From Pyropia haitanensis (Eukaryota > Rhodophyta > Bangiophyceae > Bangiales > Bangiaceae): DNA of 64,000 nt. Below are positions 47,601-60,690 of this stretch, piece by piece. A program made the translations under genes and the position numbers. Positions within the stretch are counted from its first letter, which is position 1; each line of letters starts with the position of its first letter. The stretch covers positions 49,234 through 113,233 of the forward strand of contig SDUX01000103.1 of NCBI GenBank assembly GCA_008729055.1, read 5' to 3'. The notes beneath the pieces were generated by a model that had not been told where the DNA came from, did not search any database, and worked only from the letters and a program-made list of their open reading frames with translations.

Positions 47601-50200
47601 GACGGTGCGGGTGGAACCTCGGACGTCGAGCGGGCGGATGTATGGCTGGAATAAAGGATGCGAGCCAATTCGGCCGCCGGAGCGCGTGCTGCATTGCTGT
47701 ACACGCAAAAGTGGGCAAAAGTGGGCAACAGTGGGCAAAAGTGGGTGAGGAGCGGCCTACCACCGCATGCACGACCGTGCGGGTGGAACCTCGGACATCA
47801 AGCGGGTGGATCTATGGCTGGAACGAAGGATGCGCGCCAATTCGGCCGCCGGATCGTGTGCAGCATCGCTGTAGACGCAAAAGTGGGCAAAAGTGGGCAA
47901 AAGTGGGCAAAAGTGGGTAGGAAGTGGGCAAGAAGTGGGCAAAAAGTGGGCAAAAAGGGGGCCAAATTAGGACACAAATGGGCAATTGGGGGCAAGAACT
48001 TTCCATAACTGCAAAGAAAATTGAGACGAAAGTCGCCAGAAAGTCGTCCAACAGTGGCCACAAAGTGCGCCCCGCCACCCAAACTGTCCACTGCGCGTTC
48101 CGCCCGTCACACTGGCGTGGACGGTGTGAGGGCGGAACTTTTGTCGCCGACCGTCACACCTGGCTGTCGGGACCCCCACGTGGCAAAAACCATTCCACAA
48201 AATTGACACGTGGAAACCGGCGCTCCACAAAATACTCGTTGCATCCAACGGACGCGCCAACGAACAGGTCGGCCAACCACCCCATGCACGACGGTGCGGG
48301 TGGAACCTCGGACGTCGAGCGGGCGGATGTATGGCTGGAATAAAGGATGCGAGCCAATTCGGCCGCCGGAGCGCGTGCTGCATTGCTGTACACGCAAAAG
48401 TGGGCAAAAGTGGGCAACAGTGGGCAAAAGTGGGTGAGGAGCGGCCTACCACCGCATGCACGACCGTGCGGGTGGAACCTCGGACATCGAGCGGGTGGAT
48501 CTATGGCTGGAACGAAGGATGCGCGCCAATTCGGCCGCCGGATCGTGTGCAGCATCGCTGTAGACGCAAAAGTGGGCAAAAGTGGGCAAAAGTGGGCAAA
48601 AGTGGGTAGGAAGTGGGCAAGAAGTGGGCAAAAAGTGGGCAAAAAGGGGGCCAAATTAGGACACAAATGGGCAATTGGGGGCAAGAACTTTCCATAACTG
48701 CAAAGAAAATTGAGACGAAAGTCGCCAGAAAGTCGTCCAACAGTGGCCACAAAGTGCGCCCCGCCACCCAAACTGTCCACTGCGCGTTCCGCCCGTCACA
48801 CTGGCGTGGACGGTGTGAGGGCGGAACTTTTGTCGCCGACCGTCACACCTGGCTGTCGGGACCCCCACGTGGCAAAAACCATTCCACAAAATTGACACGT
48901 GGAAACCGGCGCTCCACAAAACACTCGTTGCATCCAACGGACGCGCCAACGAACAGGTCGGCCAACCACCCCATGCACGACGGTGCGGGTGGAACCTCGG
49001 ACGTCGAGCGGGCGGATGTATGGCTGGAATAAAGGATGCGAGCCAATTCGGCCGCCGGAGCGCGTGCTGCATTGCTGTACACGCAAAAGTGGGCAAAAGT
49101 GGGCAACAGTGGGCAAAAGTGGGTGAGAGCGGCCTACCACCGCATGCACGACCGTGCGGGTGGAACCTCGGACATGGAGCGGGTGGATCTATGGCTGGAA
49201 CGAAGATGCGCGCCAATTCGGCCGCCGGATGGTGTGCAGCATCGCTGTAGACGCAAAAGTGGGCAAAAGTGGGCAAAAGTGGGCAAAAGTGGGTAGGAAG
49301 TGGGCAAGAAGTGGGCAAAAAGTGGGCAAAAAGGGGGCCAAATTAGGACACAAATGGGCAATTGGGGGCAAGAACTTTCCATAACTGCAAAGAAAATTGA
49401 GACGAAAGTCGCCAGAAAGTCGTCCAACAGTGGCCACAAAGTGCGCCCCGCCACCCAAACTGTCCACTGCGCGTTCCGCCCGTCACACTGGCGTGGACGG
49501 TGTGAGGGCGGAACTTTTGTCGCCGACCGTCACACCTGGCTGTCGGGACCCCCACGTGGCAAAAACCATTCCACAAAATTGACACGTGGAAACCGGCGCT
49601 CCACAAAATACTCGTTGCATCCAACGGACGCGCCAACGAACAGGTCGGCCAACCACCCCATGCACGACGGTGCGGGTGGAACCTCGGACGTCGAGCGGGC
49701 GGATGTATGGCTGGAATAAAGGATGCGAGCCAATTCGGCCGCCGGAGCGCGTGCTGCATTGCTGTACACGCAAAAGTGGGCAAAAGTGGGCAACAGTGGG
49801 CAAAAGTGGGTGAGGAGCGGCCTACCACCGCATGCACGACCGTGCGGGTGGAACCTCGGACATGGAGCGGGTGGATCTATGGCTGGAACGAAGGATGCGC
49901 GCCAATTCGGCCGCCGGATCGTGTGCAGCATCGCTGTAGACGCAAAAGTGGGCAAAAGTGGGCAAAAGTGGGCAAAAGTGGGTAGGAAGTGGGCAAGAAG
50001 TGGGCAAAAAGTGGGCAAAAAGGGGGCCAAATTAGGACACAAATGGGCAATTGGGGGCAAGAACTTTCCATAACTGCAAAGAAAATTGAGACGAAAGTCG
50101 CCAGAAAGTCGTCCAACAGTGGCCACAAAGTGCGCCCCGCCACCCAAACTGTCCACTGCGCGTTCCGCCCGTCACACTGGCGTGGACGGTGTGAGGGCGG
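41660..50200. repeat. Block of subfamily III units (688-689 bp)
   Basis: Diagnostic marks are ATTAGGACAC, AACTTTCCATAACTGC, GAGACGAAAG, AGTCGTCCAACAGTGGCC, CGAACAGGTCGG, GCGTGCTGCATTG and GTGAGGAGCGG. Module B varies from unit to unit (ACATCAAGCGGG, ACATCGAGCGGG, ACATGGAGCGGG; GAAGTATG or GAAGGATG; GATGGTG or GATCGTG) without a clear higher-order period. The first unit after the gap is different: it has CACGCCTGGCTGTGGGG, AACAAACGGGTCGG, GCGAATTCGG and CACGCGAAAGTGG. The border to subfamily IV falls within one unit, between about 50,120 and 50,300. No gene is present. Confidence 0.87.
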
Positions 50201-53200
50201 AACTTTTGTCGCCGACCGTCACACCTGGCTGTCGGGACCCCCACGTGGCAAAAACCATTCCACAAAATTGACACGTGGAAACCGGCGCTCCACAAAACAC
50301 TCGTTGCATCCAACGGACGCGCCAACGAACAGGTCGGCCAACCACCCCATGCACGACGGTGCGGGTGGAACCTCGGACGTCGAGCGGGCGGATGTATGGC
50401 TGGAATAAAGGATGCGAGCCAATTCGGCCGCCGGAGCGCGTGCTGCATTGCTGTACACGCAAAAGTGGGCAAAAGTGGGCAACAGTGGGCAAAAGTGGGT
50501 GAGAAGCGGCCTACCACCGCATGCACGACCGTGCGGGTGGAACCTCGGACATGGAGCGGGTGGATCTATGGCTGGAACGAAGGATGCGCGCCAATTCGGC
50601 CGCCGGATCGTGTGCAGCATCGCTGTAGACGCAAAAGTGGGCAAAAGTGGGCAAAAGTGGGCAAAAGTGGGTAGGAAGTGGGTAAGAAGTGGGCAAAAAG
50701 TGGGCAAAAAGGGGGCCAAATTAGGACACAAATGGGCAATTGGGGGCAAGAACTTTCCATAACTGCAAAGAAAATTGAGGCGAAAGTCGCCAGAAAGTGG
50801 TCCAACAGTGGCCACAAAGTGCGCCCCGCCACCCAAACTGTCCACTGCGCGTTCCGCCCGTCACACTGGCGTGGACGGTGTGAGGGCGGAACTTTTGTCG
50901 CCGACCGTCACACCTGGCTGTCGGGACCCCCACGTGGCAAAAACCATTCCACAAAATTGACACGTGGAAACCGGCGCTCCACAAAACACTCGTTGCATCC
51001 AACGGACGCGCCAACGAACAGGTCGGCCAACCACCCCATGCACGACGGTGCGGGTGGAACCTCGGACGTCGAGCGGGCGGATGTATGGCTGGAATAAAGG
51101 ATGCGAGCCAATTCGGCCGCCGGAGCGCGTGCTGCATTGCTGTACACGCAAAAGTGGGCAAAAGTGGGCAACAGTGGGCAAAAGTGGGTGAGAAGCGGCC
51201 TACCACCGCATGCACGACCGTGCGGGTGGAACCTCGGACATGGAGCGGGTGGATCTATGGCTGGAACGAAGGATGCGCGCCAATTCGGCCGCCGGATCGT
51301 GTGCAGCATCGCTGTAGACGCAAAAGTGGGCAAAAGTGGGCAAAAGTGGGCAAAAGTGGGTAGGAAGTGGGTAAGAAGTGGGCAAAAAGTGGGCAAAAAG
51401 GGGGCCAAATTAGGACACAAATGGGCAATTGGGGGCAAGAACTTTCCATAACTGCAAAGAAAATTGAGGCGAAAGTCGCCAGAAAGTGGTCCAACAGTGG
51501 CCACAAAGTGCGCCCCGCCACCCAAACTGTCCACTGCGCGTTCCGCCCGTCACACTGGCGTGGACGGTGTGAGGGCGGAACTTTTGTCGCCGACCGTCAC
51601 ACCTGGCTGTCGGGACCCCCACGTGGCAAAAACCATTCCACAAAATTGACACGTGGAAACCGGCGCTCCACAAAACACTCGTTGCATCCAACGGACGCGC
51701 CAACGAACAGGTCGGCCAACCACCCCATGCACGACGGTGCGGGTGGAACCTCGGACGTCGAGCGGGCGGATGTATGGCTGGAATAAAGGATGCGAGCCAA
51801 TTCGGCCGCCGGAGCGCGTGCTGCATTGCTGTACACGCAAAAGTGGGCAAAAGTGGGCAACAGTGGGCAAAAGTGGGTGAGAAGCGGCCTACCACCGCAT
51901 GCACGACCGTGCGGGTGGAACCTCGGACATGGAGCGGGTGGATCTATGGCTGGAACGAAGGATGCGCGCCAATTCGGCCGCCGGATCGTGTGCAGCATCG
52001 CTGTAGACGCAAAAGTGGGCAAAAGTGGGCAAAAGTGGGCAAAAGTGGGTAGGAAGTGGGTAAGAAGTGGGCAAAAAGTGGGCAAAAAGGGGGCCAAATT
52101 AGGACACAAATGGGCAATTGGGGGCAAGAACTTTCCATAACTGCAAAGAAAATTGAGGCGAAAGTCGCCAGAAAGTGGTCCAACAGTGGCCACAAAGTGC
52201 GCCCCGCCACCCAAACTGTCCACTGCGCGTTCCGCCCGTCACACTGGCGTGGACGGTGTGAGGGCGGAACTTTTGTCGCCGACCGTCACACCTGGCTGTC
52301 GGGACCCCCACGTGGCAAAAACCATTCCACAAAATTGACACGTGGAAACCGGCGCTCCACAAAACACTCGTTGCATCCAACGGACGCGCCAACGAACAGG
52401 TCGGCCAACCACCCCATGCACGACGGTGCGGGTGGAACCTCGGACGTCGAGCGGGCGGATGTATGGCTGGAATAAAGGATGCGAGCCAATTCGGCCGCCG
52501 GAGCGCGTGCTGCATTGCTGTACACGCAAAAGTGGGCAAAAGTGGGCAACAGTGGGCAAAAGTGGGTGAGAAGCGGCCTACCACCGCATGCACGACCGTG
52601 CGGGTGGAACCTCGGACATGGAGCGGGTGGATCTATGGCTGGAACGAAGGATGCGCGCCAATTCGGCCGCCGGATCGTGTGCAGCATCGCTGTAGACGCA
52701 AAAGTGGGCAAAAGTGGGCAAAAGTGGGCAAAAGTGGGTAGGAAGTGGGTAAGAAGTGGGCAAAAAGTGGGCAAAAAGGGGGCCAAATTAGGACACAAAT
52801 GGGCAATTGGGGGCAAGAACTTTCCATAACTGCAAAGAAAATTGAGGCGAAAGTCGCCAGAAAGTGGTCCAACAGTGGCCACAAAGTGCGCCCCGCCACC
52901 CAAACTGTCCACTGCGCGTTCCGCCCGTCACACTGGCGTGGACGGTGTGAGGGCGGAACTTTTGTCGCCGACCGTCACACCTGGCTGTCGGGACCCCCAC
53001 GTGGCAAAAACCATTCCACAAAATTGACACGTGGAAACCGGCGCTCCACAAAACACTCGTGCATCCAACGGACGCGCCAACGAACAGGTCGGCCAACCAC
53101 CCCATGCACGACGGTGCGGGTGGAACCTCGGACGTCGAGCGGGCGGATGTATGGCTGGAATAAAGGATGCGAGCCAATTCGGCCGCCGGAGCGCGTGCTG

Positions 53201-56200
53201 CATTGCTGTACACGCAAAAGTGGGCAAAAGTGGGCAACAGTGGGCAAAAGTGGGTGAGAAGCGGCCTACCACCGCATGCACGACCGTGCGGGTGGAACCT
53301 CGGACATGGAGCGGGTGGATCTATGGCTGGAACGAAGGATGCGCGCCAATTCGGCCGCCGGATCGTGTGCAGCATCGCTGTAGACGCAAAAGTGGGCAAA
53401 AGTGGGCAAAAGTGGGCAAAAGTGGGTAGGAAGTGGGTAAGAAGTGGGCAAAAAGTGGGCAAAAAGGGGGCCAAATTAGGACACAAATGGGCAATTGGGG
53501 GCAAGAACTTTCCATAACTGCAAAGAAAATTGAGGCGAAAGTCGCCAGAAAGTGGTCCAACAGTGGCCACAAAGTGCGCCCCGCCACCCAAACTGTCCAC
53601 TGCGCGTTCCGCCCGTCACACTGGCGTGGACGGTGTGAGGGCGGAACTTTTGTCGCCGACCGTCACACCTGGCTGTCGGGACCCCCACGTGGCAAAAACC
53701 ATTCCACAAAATTGACACGTGGAAACCGGCGCTCCACAAAACACTCGTTGCATCCAACGGACGCGCCAACGAACAGGTCGGCCAACCACCCCATGCACGA
53801 CGGTGCGGGTGGAACCTCGGACGTCGAGCGGGCGGATGTATGGCTAGAATAAAGGATGCGAGCCAATTCGGCCGCCGGAGCGCGTGCTGCATTGCTGTAC
53901 ACGCAAAAGTGGGCAAAAGTGGGCAACAGTGGGCAAAAGTGGGTGAGAAGCGGCCTACCACCGCATGCACGACCGTGCGGGTGGAACCTCGGACATGGAG
54001 CGGGTGGATCTATGGCTGGAACGAAGGATGCGCGCCAATTCGGCCGCCGGATCGTGTGCAGCATCGCTGTAGACGCAAAAGTGGGCAAAAGTGGGCAAAA
54101 GTGGGCAAAAGTGGGTAGGAAGTGGGTAAGAAGTGGGCAAAAAGTGGGCAAAAAGGGGGCCAAATTAGGACACAAATGGGCAATTGGGGGCAAGAACTTT
54201 CCATAACTGCAAAGAAAATTGAGGCGAAAGTCGCCAGAAAGTGGTCCAACAGTGGCCACAAAGTGCGCCCCGCCACCCAAACTGTCCACTGCACGTTCCG
54301 CCCGTCACACTGGCGTGGACGGTGTGAGGGCGGAACTTTTGTCGCCGACCGTCACACCTGGCTGTCGGGACCCCCACGTGGCAAAAACCATTCCACAAAA
54401 TTGACACGTGGAAACCGGCGCTCCACAAAACACTCGTTGCATCCAACGGACGCGCCAACGAACAGGTCGGCCAACCACCCCATGCACGACGGTGCGGGTG
54501 GAACCTCGGACGTCGAGCGGGCGGATGTATGGCTGAATAAAGGATGCGAGCCAATTCGGCCGCCGGAGCGCGTGCTGCATTGCTGTACACGCAAAAGTGG
54601 GCAAAAGTGGGCAACAGTGGGCAAAAGTGGGTGAGAAGCGGCCTACCACCGCATGCACGACCGTGCGGGTGGAACCTCGGACATGGAGCGGGTGGATCTA
54701 TGGCTGGAACGAAGGATGCGCGCCAATTCGGCCGCCGGATCGTGTGCAGCATCGCTGTAGACGCAAAAGTGGGCAAAAGTGGGCAAAAGTGGGCAAAAGT
54801 GGGTAGGAAGTGGGTAAGAAGTGGGCAAAAAGTGGGCAAAAAGGGGGCCAAATTAGGACACAAATGGGCAATTGGGGGCAAGAACTTTCCATAACTGCAA
54901 AGAAAATTGAGGCGAAAGTCGCCAGAAAGTGGTCCAACAGTGGCCACAAAGTGCGCCCCGCCACCCAAACTGTCCACTGCACGTTCCGCCCGTCACACTG
55001 GCGTGGACGGTGTGAGGGCGGAACTTTTGTCGCCGACCGTCACACCTGGCTGTCGGGACCCCCACGTGGCAAAAACCATTCCACAAAATTGACACGTGGA
55101 AACCGGCGCTCCACAAAACACTCGTTGCATCCAACGGACGCGCCAACGAACAGGTCGGCCAACCACCCCATGCACGACGGTGCGGGTGGAACCTCGGACG
55201 TCGAGCGGGCGGATGTATGGCTAGAATAAAGGATGCGAGCCAATTCGGCCGCCGGAGCGCGTGCTGCATTGCTGTACACGCAAAAGTGGGCAAAAGTGGG
55301 CAACAGTGGGCAAAAGTGGGTGAGAAGCGGCCTACCACCGCATGCACGACCGTGCGGGTGGAACCTCGGACATGGAGCGGGTGGATCTATGGCTGGAACG
55401 AAGGATGCGCGCCAATTCGGCCGCCGGATCGTGTGCAGCATCGCTGTAGACGCAAAAGTGGGCAAAAGTGGGCAAAAGTGGGCAAAAGTGGGTAGGAAGT
55501 GGGTAAGAAGTGGGCAAAAAGTGGGCAAAAAGGGGGCCAAATTAGGACACAAATGGGCAATTGGGGGCAAGAACTTTCCATAACTGCAAAGAAAATTGAG
55601 GCGAAAGTCGCCAGAAAGTGGTCCAACAGTGGCCACAAAGTGCGCCCCGCCACCCAAACTGTCCACTGCGCGTTCCGCCCGTCACACTGGCGTGGACGGT
55701 GTGAGGGCGGAACTTTTGTCGCCGACCGTCACACCTGGCTGTCGGGACCCCCACGTGGCAAAAACCATTCCACAAAATTGACACGTGGAAACCGGCGCTC
55801 CACAAAACACTCGTGCATCCAACGGACGCGCCAACGAACAGGTCGGCCAACCACCCCATGCACGACGGTGCGGGTGGAACCTCGGACGTCGAGCGGGCGG
55901 ATGTATGGCTGAATAAAGGATGCGAGCCAATTCGGCCGCCGGAGCGCGTGCTGCATTGCTGTACACGCAAAAGTGGGCAAAAGTGGGCAACAGTGGGCAA
56001 AAGTGGGTGAGAAGCGGCCTACCACCGCATGCACGACCGTGCGGGTGGAACCTCGGACATGGAGCGGGTGGATCTATGGCTGGAACGAAGGATGCGCGCC
56101 AATTCGGCCGCCGGATCGTGTGCAGCATCGCTGTAGACGCAAAAGTGGGCAAAAGTGGGCAAAAGTGGGCAAAAGTGGGTAGGAAGTGGGTAAGAAGTGG

Positions 56201-59200
56201 GCAAAAAGTGGGCAAAAAGGGGGCCAAATTAGGACACAAATGGGCAATTGGGGGCAAGAACTTTCCATAACTGCAAAGAAAATTGAGGCGAAAGTCGCCA
56301 GAAAGTGGTCCAACAGTGGCCACAAAGTGCGCCCCGCCACCCAAACTGTCCACTGCGCGTTCCGCCCGTCACACTGGCGTGGACGGTGTGAGGGCGGAAC
56401 TTTTGTCGCCGACCGTCACACCTGGCTGTCGGGACCCCCACGTGGCAAAAACCATTCCACAAAATTGACACGTGGAAACCGGCGCTCCACAAAACACTCG
56501 TGGCATCCAACGGACGCGCCAACGAACAGGTCGGCCAACCACCCCATGCACGACGGTGCGGGTGGAACCTCGGACGTCGAGCGGGCGGATGTATGGCTAG
56601 AATAAAGGATGCGAGCCAATTCGGCCGCCGGAGCGCGTGCTGCATTGCTGTACACGCAAAAGTGGGCAAAAGTGGGCAACAGTGGGCAAAAGTGGGTGAG
56701 AAGCGGCCTACCACCCCATGCACGACCGTGGGGGTCGAACCTCGGACATGGAGCGGGTGGATCTATGGCTGGAACGAAGGATGCGCGCCAATTCGGCCGC
56801 CGGATCGTGTGCAGCATCGCTGTAGACGCAAAAGTGGGCAAAAGTGGGCAAAAGTGGGCAAAAGTGGGTAGGAAGTGGGTAAGAAGTGGGCAAAAAGTGG
56901 GCAAAAAGGGGGCCAAATTAGGACACAAATGGGCAATTGGGGGCAAGAACTTTCCATAACTGCAAAGAAAATTGAGGCGAAAGTCGCCAGAAAGTGGTCC
57001 AACAGTGGCCACAAAGTGCGCCCCGCCACCCAAACTGTCCACTGCGCGTTCCGCCCGTCACACTGGCGTGGACGGTGTGAGGGCGGAACTTTTGTCGCCG
57101 ACCGTCACACCTGGCTGTCGGGACCCCCACGTGGCAAAAACCATTCCACAAAATTGACACGTGGAAACCGGCGCTCCACAAAACACTCGTGCATCCAACG
57201 GACGCGCCAACGAACAGGTCGGCCAACCACCCCATGCACGACGGTGCGGGTGGAACCTCGGACGTCGAGCGGGCGGATGTATGGCTGGAATAAAGGATGC
57301 GAGCCAATTCGGCCGCCGGAGCGCGTGCTGCATTGCTGTACACGCAAAAGTGGGCAAAAGTGGGCAACAGTGGGCAAAAGTGGGTGAGAAGCGGCCTACC
57401 ACCCCATGCACGACCGTGGGGGTGAACCTCGGACATGGAGCGGGTGGATCTATGGCTGGAACGAAGGATGCGCGCCAATTCGGCCGCCGGATCGTGTGCA
57501 GCATCGCTGTAGACGCAAAAGTGGGCAAAAGTGGGCAAAAGTGGGCAAAAGTGGGTAGGAAGTGGGTAAGAAGTGGGCAAAAAGTGGGCAAAAAGGGGGC
57601 CAAATTAGGACACAAATGGGCAATTGGGGGCAAGAACTTTCCATAACTGCAAAGAAAATTGAGGCGAAAGTCGCCAGAAAGTGGTCCAACAGTGGCCACA
57701 AAGTGCGCCCCGCCACCCAAACTGTCCACTGCGCGTTCCGCCCGTCACACTGGCGTGGACGGTGTGAGGGCGGAACTTTTGTCGCCGACCGTCACACCTG
57801 GCTGTCGGGACCCCCACGTGGCAAAAACCATTCCACAAAATTGACACGTGGAAACCGGCGCTCCACAAAACACTCGTTGCATCCAACGGACGCGCCAACG
57901 AACAGGTCGGCCAACCACCCCATGCACGACGGTGCGGGTGGAACCTCGGACGTCGAGCGGGCGGATGTATGGCTAGAATAAAGGATGCGAGCCAATTCGG
58001 CCGCCGGAGCGCGTGCTGCATTGCTGTACACGCAAAAGTGGGCAAAAGTGGGCAACAGTGGGCAAAAGTGGGTGAGAAGCGGCCTACCACCCATGCACGA
58101 CCGTGCGGGTGGAACCTCGGACATGGAGCGGGTGGATCTATGGCTGGAACGAAGGATGCGCGCCAATTCGGCCGCCGGATCGTGTGCAGCATCGCTGTAG
58201 ACGCAAAAGTGGGCAAAAGTGGGCAAAAGTGGGCAAAAGTGGGTAGGAAGTGGGTAAGAAGTGGGCAAAAAGTGGGCAAAAAGGGGGCCAAATTAGGACA
58301 CAAATGGGCAATTGGGGGCAAGAACTTTCCATAACTGCAAAGAAAATTGAGGCGAAAGTCGCCAGAAAGTGGTCCAACAGTGGCCACAAAGTGCGCCCCG
58401 CCACCCAAACTGTCCACTGCGCGTTCCGCCCGTCACACTGGCGTGGACGGTGTGAGGGCGGAACTTTTGTCGCCGACCGTCACACCTGGCTGTCGGGACC
58501 CCCACGTGGCAAAAACCATTCCACAAAATTGACACGTGGAAACCGGCGCTCCACAAAACACTCGTGCATCCAACGGACGCGCCAACGAACAGGTCGGCCA
58601 ACCACCCCATGCACGACGGTGCGGGTGGAACCTCGGACGTCGAGCGGGCGGATGTATGGCTAGAATAAAGGATGCGAGCCAATTCGGCCGCCGGAGCGCG
58701 TGCTGCATTGCTGTACACGCAAAAGTGGGCAAAAGTGGGCAACAGTGGGCAAAAGTGGGTGAGAAGCGGCCTACCACCCCATGCACGACCGTGGGGGTCG
58801 AACCTCGGACATGGAGCGGGTGGATCTATGGCTGGAACGAAGGATGCGCGCCAATTCGGCCGCCGGATCGTGTGCAGCATCGCTGTAGACGCAAAAGTGG
58901 GCAAAAGTGGGCAAAAGTGGGCAAAAGTGGGTAGGAAGTGGGTAAGAAGTGGGCAAAAAGTGGGCAAAAAGGGGGCCAAATTAGGACACAAATGGGCAAT
59001 TGGGGGCAAGAACTTTCCATAACTGCAAAGAAAATTGAGGCGAAAGTCGCCAGAAAGTGGTCCAACAGTGGCCACAAAGTGCGCCCCGCCACCCAAACTG
59101 TCCACTGCGCGTTCCGCCCGTCACACTGGCGTGGACGGTGTGAGGGCGGAACTTTTGTCGCCGACCGTCACACCTGGCTGTCGGGACCCCCACGTGGCAA

Positions 59201-60120
59201 AAACCATTCCACAAAATTGACACGTGGAAACCGGCGCTCCACAAAACACTCGTGCATCCAACGGACGCGCCAACGAACAGGTCGGCCAACCACCCCATGC
59301 ACGACGGTGCGGGTGGAACCTCGGACGTCGAGCGGGCGGATGTATGGCTGGAATAAAGGATGCGAGCCAATTCGGCCGCCGGAGCGCGTGCTGCATTGCT
59401 GTACACGCAAAAGTGGGCAAAAGTGGGCAACAGTGGGCAAAAGTGGGTGAGAAGCGGCCTACCACCCATGCACGACCGTGCGGGTGGAACCTCGGACATG
59501 GAGCGGGTGGATCTATGGCTGGAACGAAGGATGCGCGCCAATTCGGCCGCCGGATCGTGTGCAGCATCGCTGTAGACGCAAAAGTGGGCAAAAGTGGGCA
59601 AAAGTGGGCAAAAGTGGGTAGGAAGTGGGTAAGAAGTGGGCAAAAAGTGGGCAAAAAGGGGGCCAAATTAGGACACAAATGGGCAATTGGGGGCAAGAAC
59701 TTTCCATAACTGCAAAGAAAATTGAGGCGAAAGTCGCCAGAAAGTGGTCCAACAGTGGCCACAAAGTGCGCCCCGCCACCCAAACTGTCCACTGCACGTT
59801 CCGCCCGTCACACTGGCGTGGACGGTGTGAGGGCGGAACTTTTGTCGCCGACCGTCACACCTGGCTGTCGGGACCCCCACGTGGCAAAAACCATTCCACA
59901 AAATTGACACGTGGAAACCGGCGCTCCACAAAACACTCGTTGCATCCAACGGACGCGCCAACGAACAGGTCGGCCAACCACCCCATGCACGACGGTGCGG
60001 GTGGAACCTCGGACGTCGAGCGGGCGGATGTATGGCTAGAATAAAGGATGCGAGCCAATTCGGCCGCCGGAGCGCGTGCTGCATTGCTGTACACGCAAAG
60101 TGGGCAAAAGTGGGCAACAG
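50200..60120. repeat. Block of subfamily IV units (687-689 bp)
   Basis: Diagnostic marks are GTGGGTAAGAAG in the G-rich array, GAGGCGAAAG, AGTGGTCCAACAG, AAAACACTCG, CGAACAGGTCGG and GTGAGAAGCGG. The first units (about 50,700-53,040) appear identical to each other. From about 53,050 on, sporadic variants mark individual units: CTCGTGCATCC (one T lost), GCACGTTCCGC, GGCTAGAATAAAGG, GGCTGAATAAAGG, and at 56,710, 57,400 and 58,785 the form CCACCCCATGCACGACCGTGG in module B. No gene is present. Confidence 0.88.
53433..58249. repeat. Two-unit higher-order repeat in subfamily IV (about 1,377 bp)
   Basis: The variant GGCTAGAAT (instead of GGCTGGAAT) in module A marks every second unit: CTAG falls at 53,844, 55,221, 56,597 and 57,973, steps of 1,377, 1,376 and 1,376 bases. 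The intervening units have GGCTGAAT or GGCTGGAAT and tend to carry CTCGTGCATCC. After 57,973 the order slips: CTAG is found at 58,660 (687 bases on) and then at 60,036 (1,376 bases on). Confidence 0.75.
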
Positions 60121-60690
60121 TGGGTGAGGGCGGCCTACCACCGCATGCACGACCGTGCGGGTGGAACCTCGGACATGGAGCCTACTGGAACCGCAATTCG
60201 GCACAGCATCGCTGTAGACGGTGTGGAACCTGGGCGTGGGCAAAAAGGGGGCGTGGCGGGGGCAAGAACGCAAAGGCGCCAGAAAGTGTCCAACAGTGGC
60301 CACAAAGTGCGCCCCGCCACCCATGTCCAACACTGGCGTGGACGGTGCGGAGTCGCCGACCGTCATTCGTGGCAAAAACGACACGTGGAAACCGGCGCGT
60401 TGCATGGACATCGGCCAACCACCCCATGCACGACGGTGCGGGTGGAACCTCGGACGTCGAGCGGGCGGATGTATGGCTGGAATAAAGGATGCGAGCCAAT
60501 TCGGCCGCCGGAGCGCGTGCTGCATTGCTGTACACGCAAAAGTGGGCAAAAGTGGGCAACAGTGGGCAAAAGTGGGTGAGAAGCGGCCTGCACGACAACC
60601 TCGGACATGGAGCATCGGCTGGAACGAAGTATGCGTTCGGCCGCCGTCAGCAAGACGCAAAAGTGGGCAAAAGTGGGCACAAAAGTGGGT
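60120..60690. repeat. Strongly shortened, eroded satellite unit
   Basis: Segments of the unit are recognisable in the correct order but with many internal losses of a few to tens of bases. Module B shrinks to about 50 bases (60,180-60,220), the G-rich array is almost gone (GTGGGCAAAAAGGGGGCG near 60,236), and module C keeps GTGGCCACAAAGTGCGCC, ACTGGCGTGGACGG and ACACGTGGAAACCGGCG. The following A module is normal but its B module (60,588-60,690) is again shortened. This is either a decayed copy or a low-quality stretch of assembly. Confidence 0.8.
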
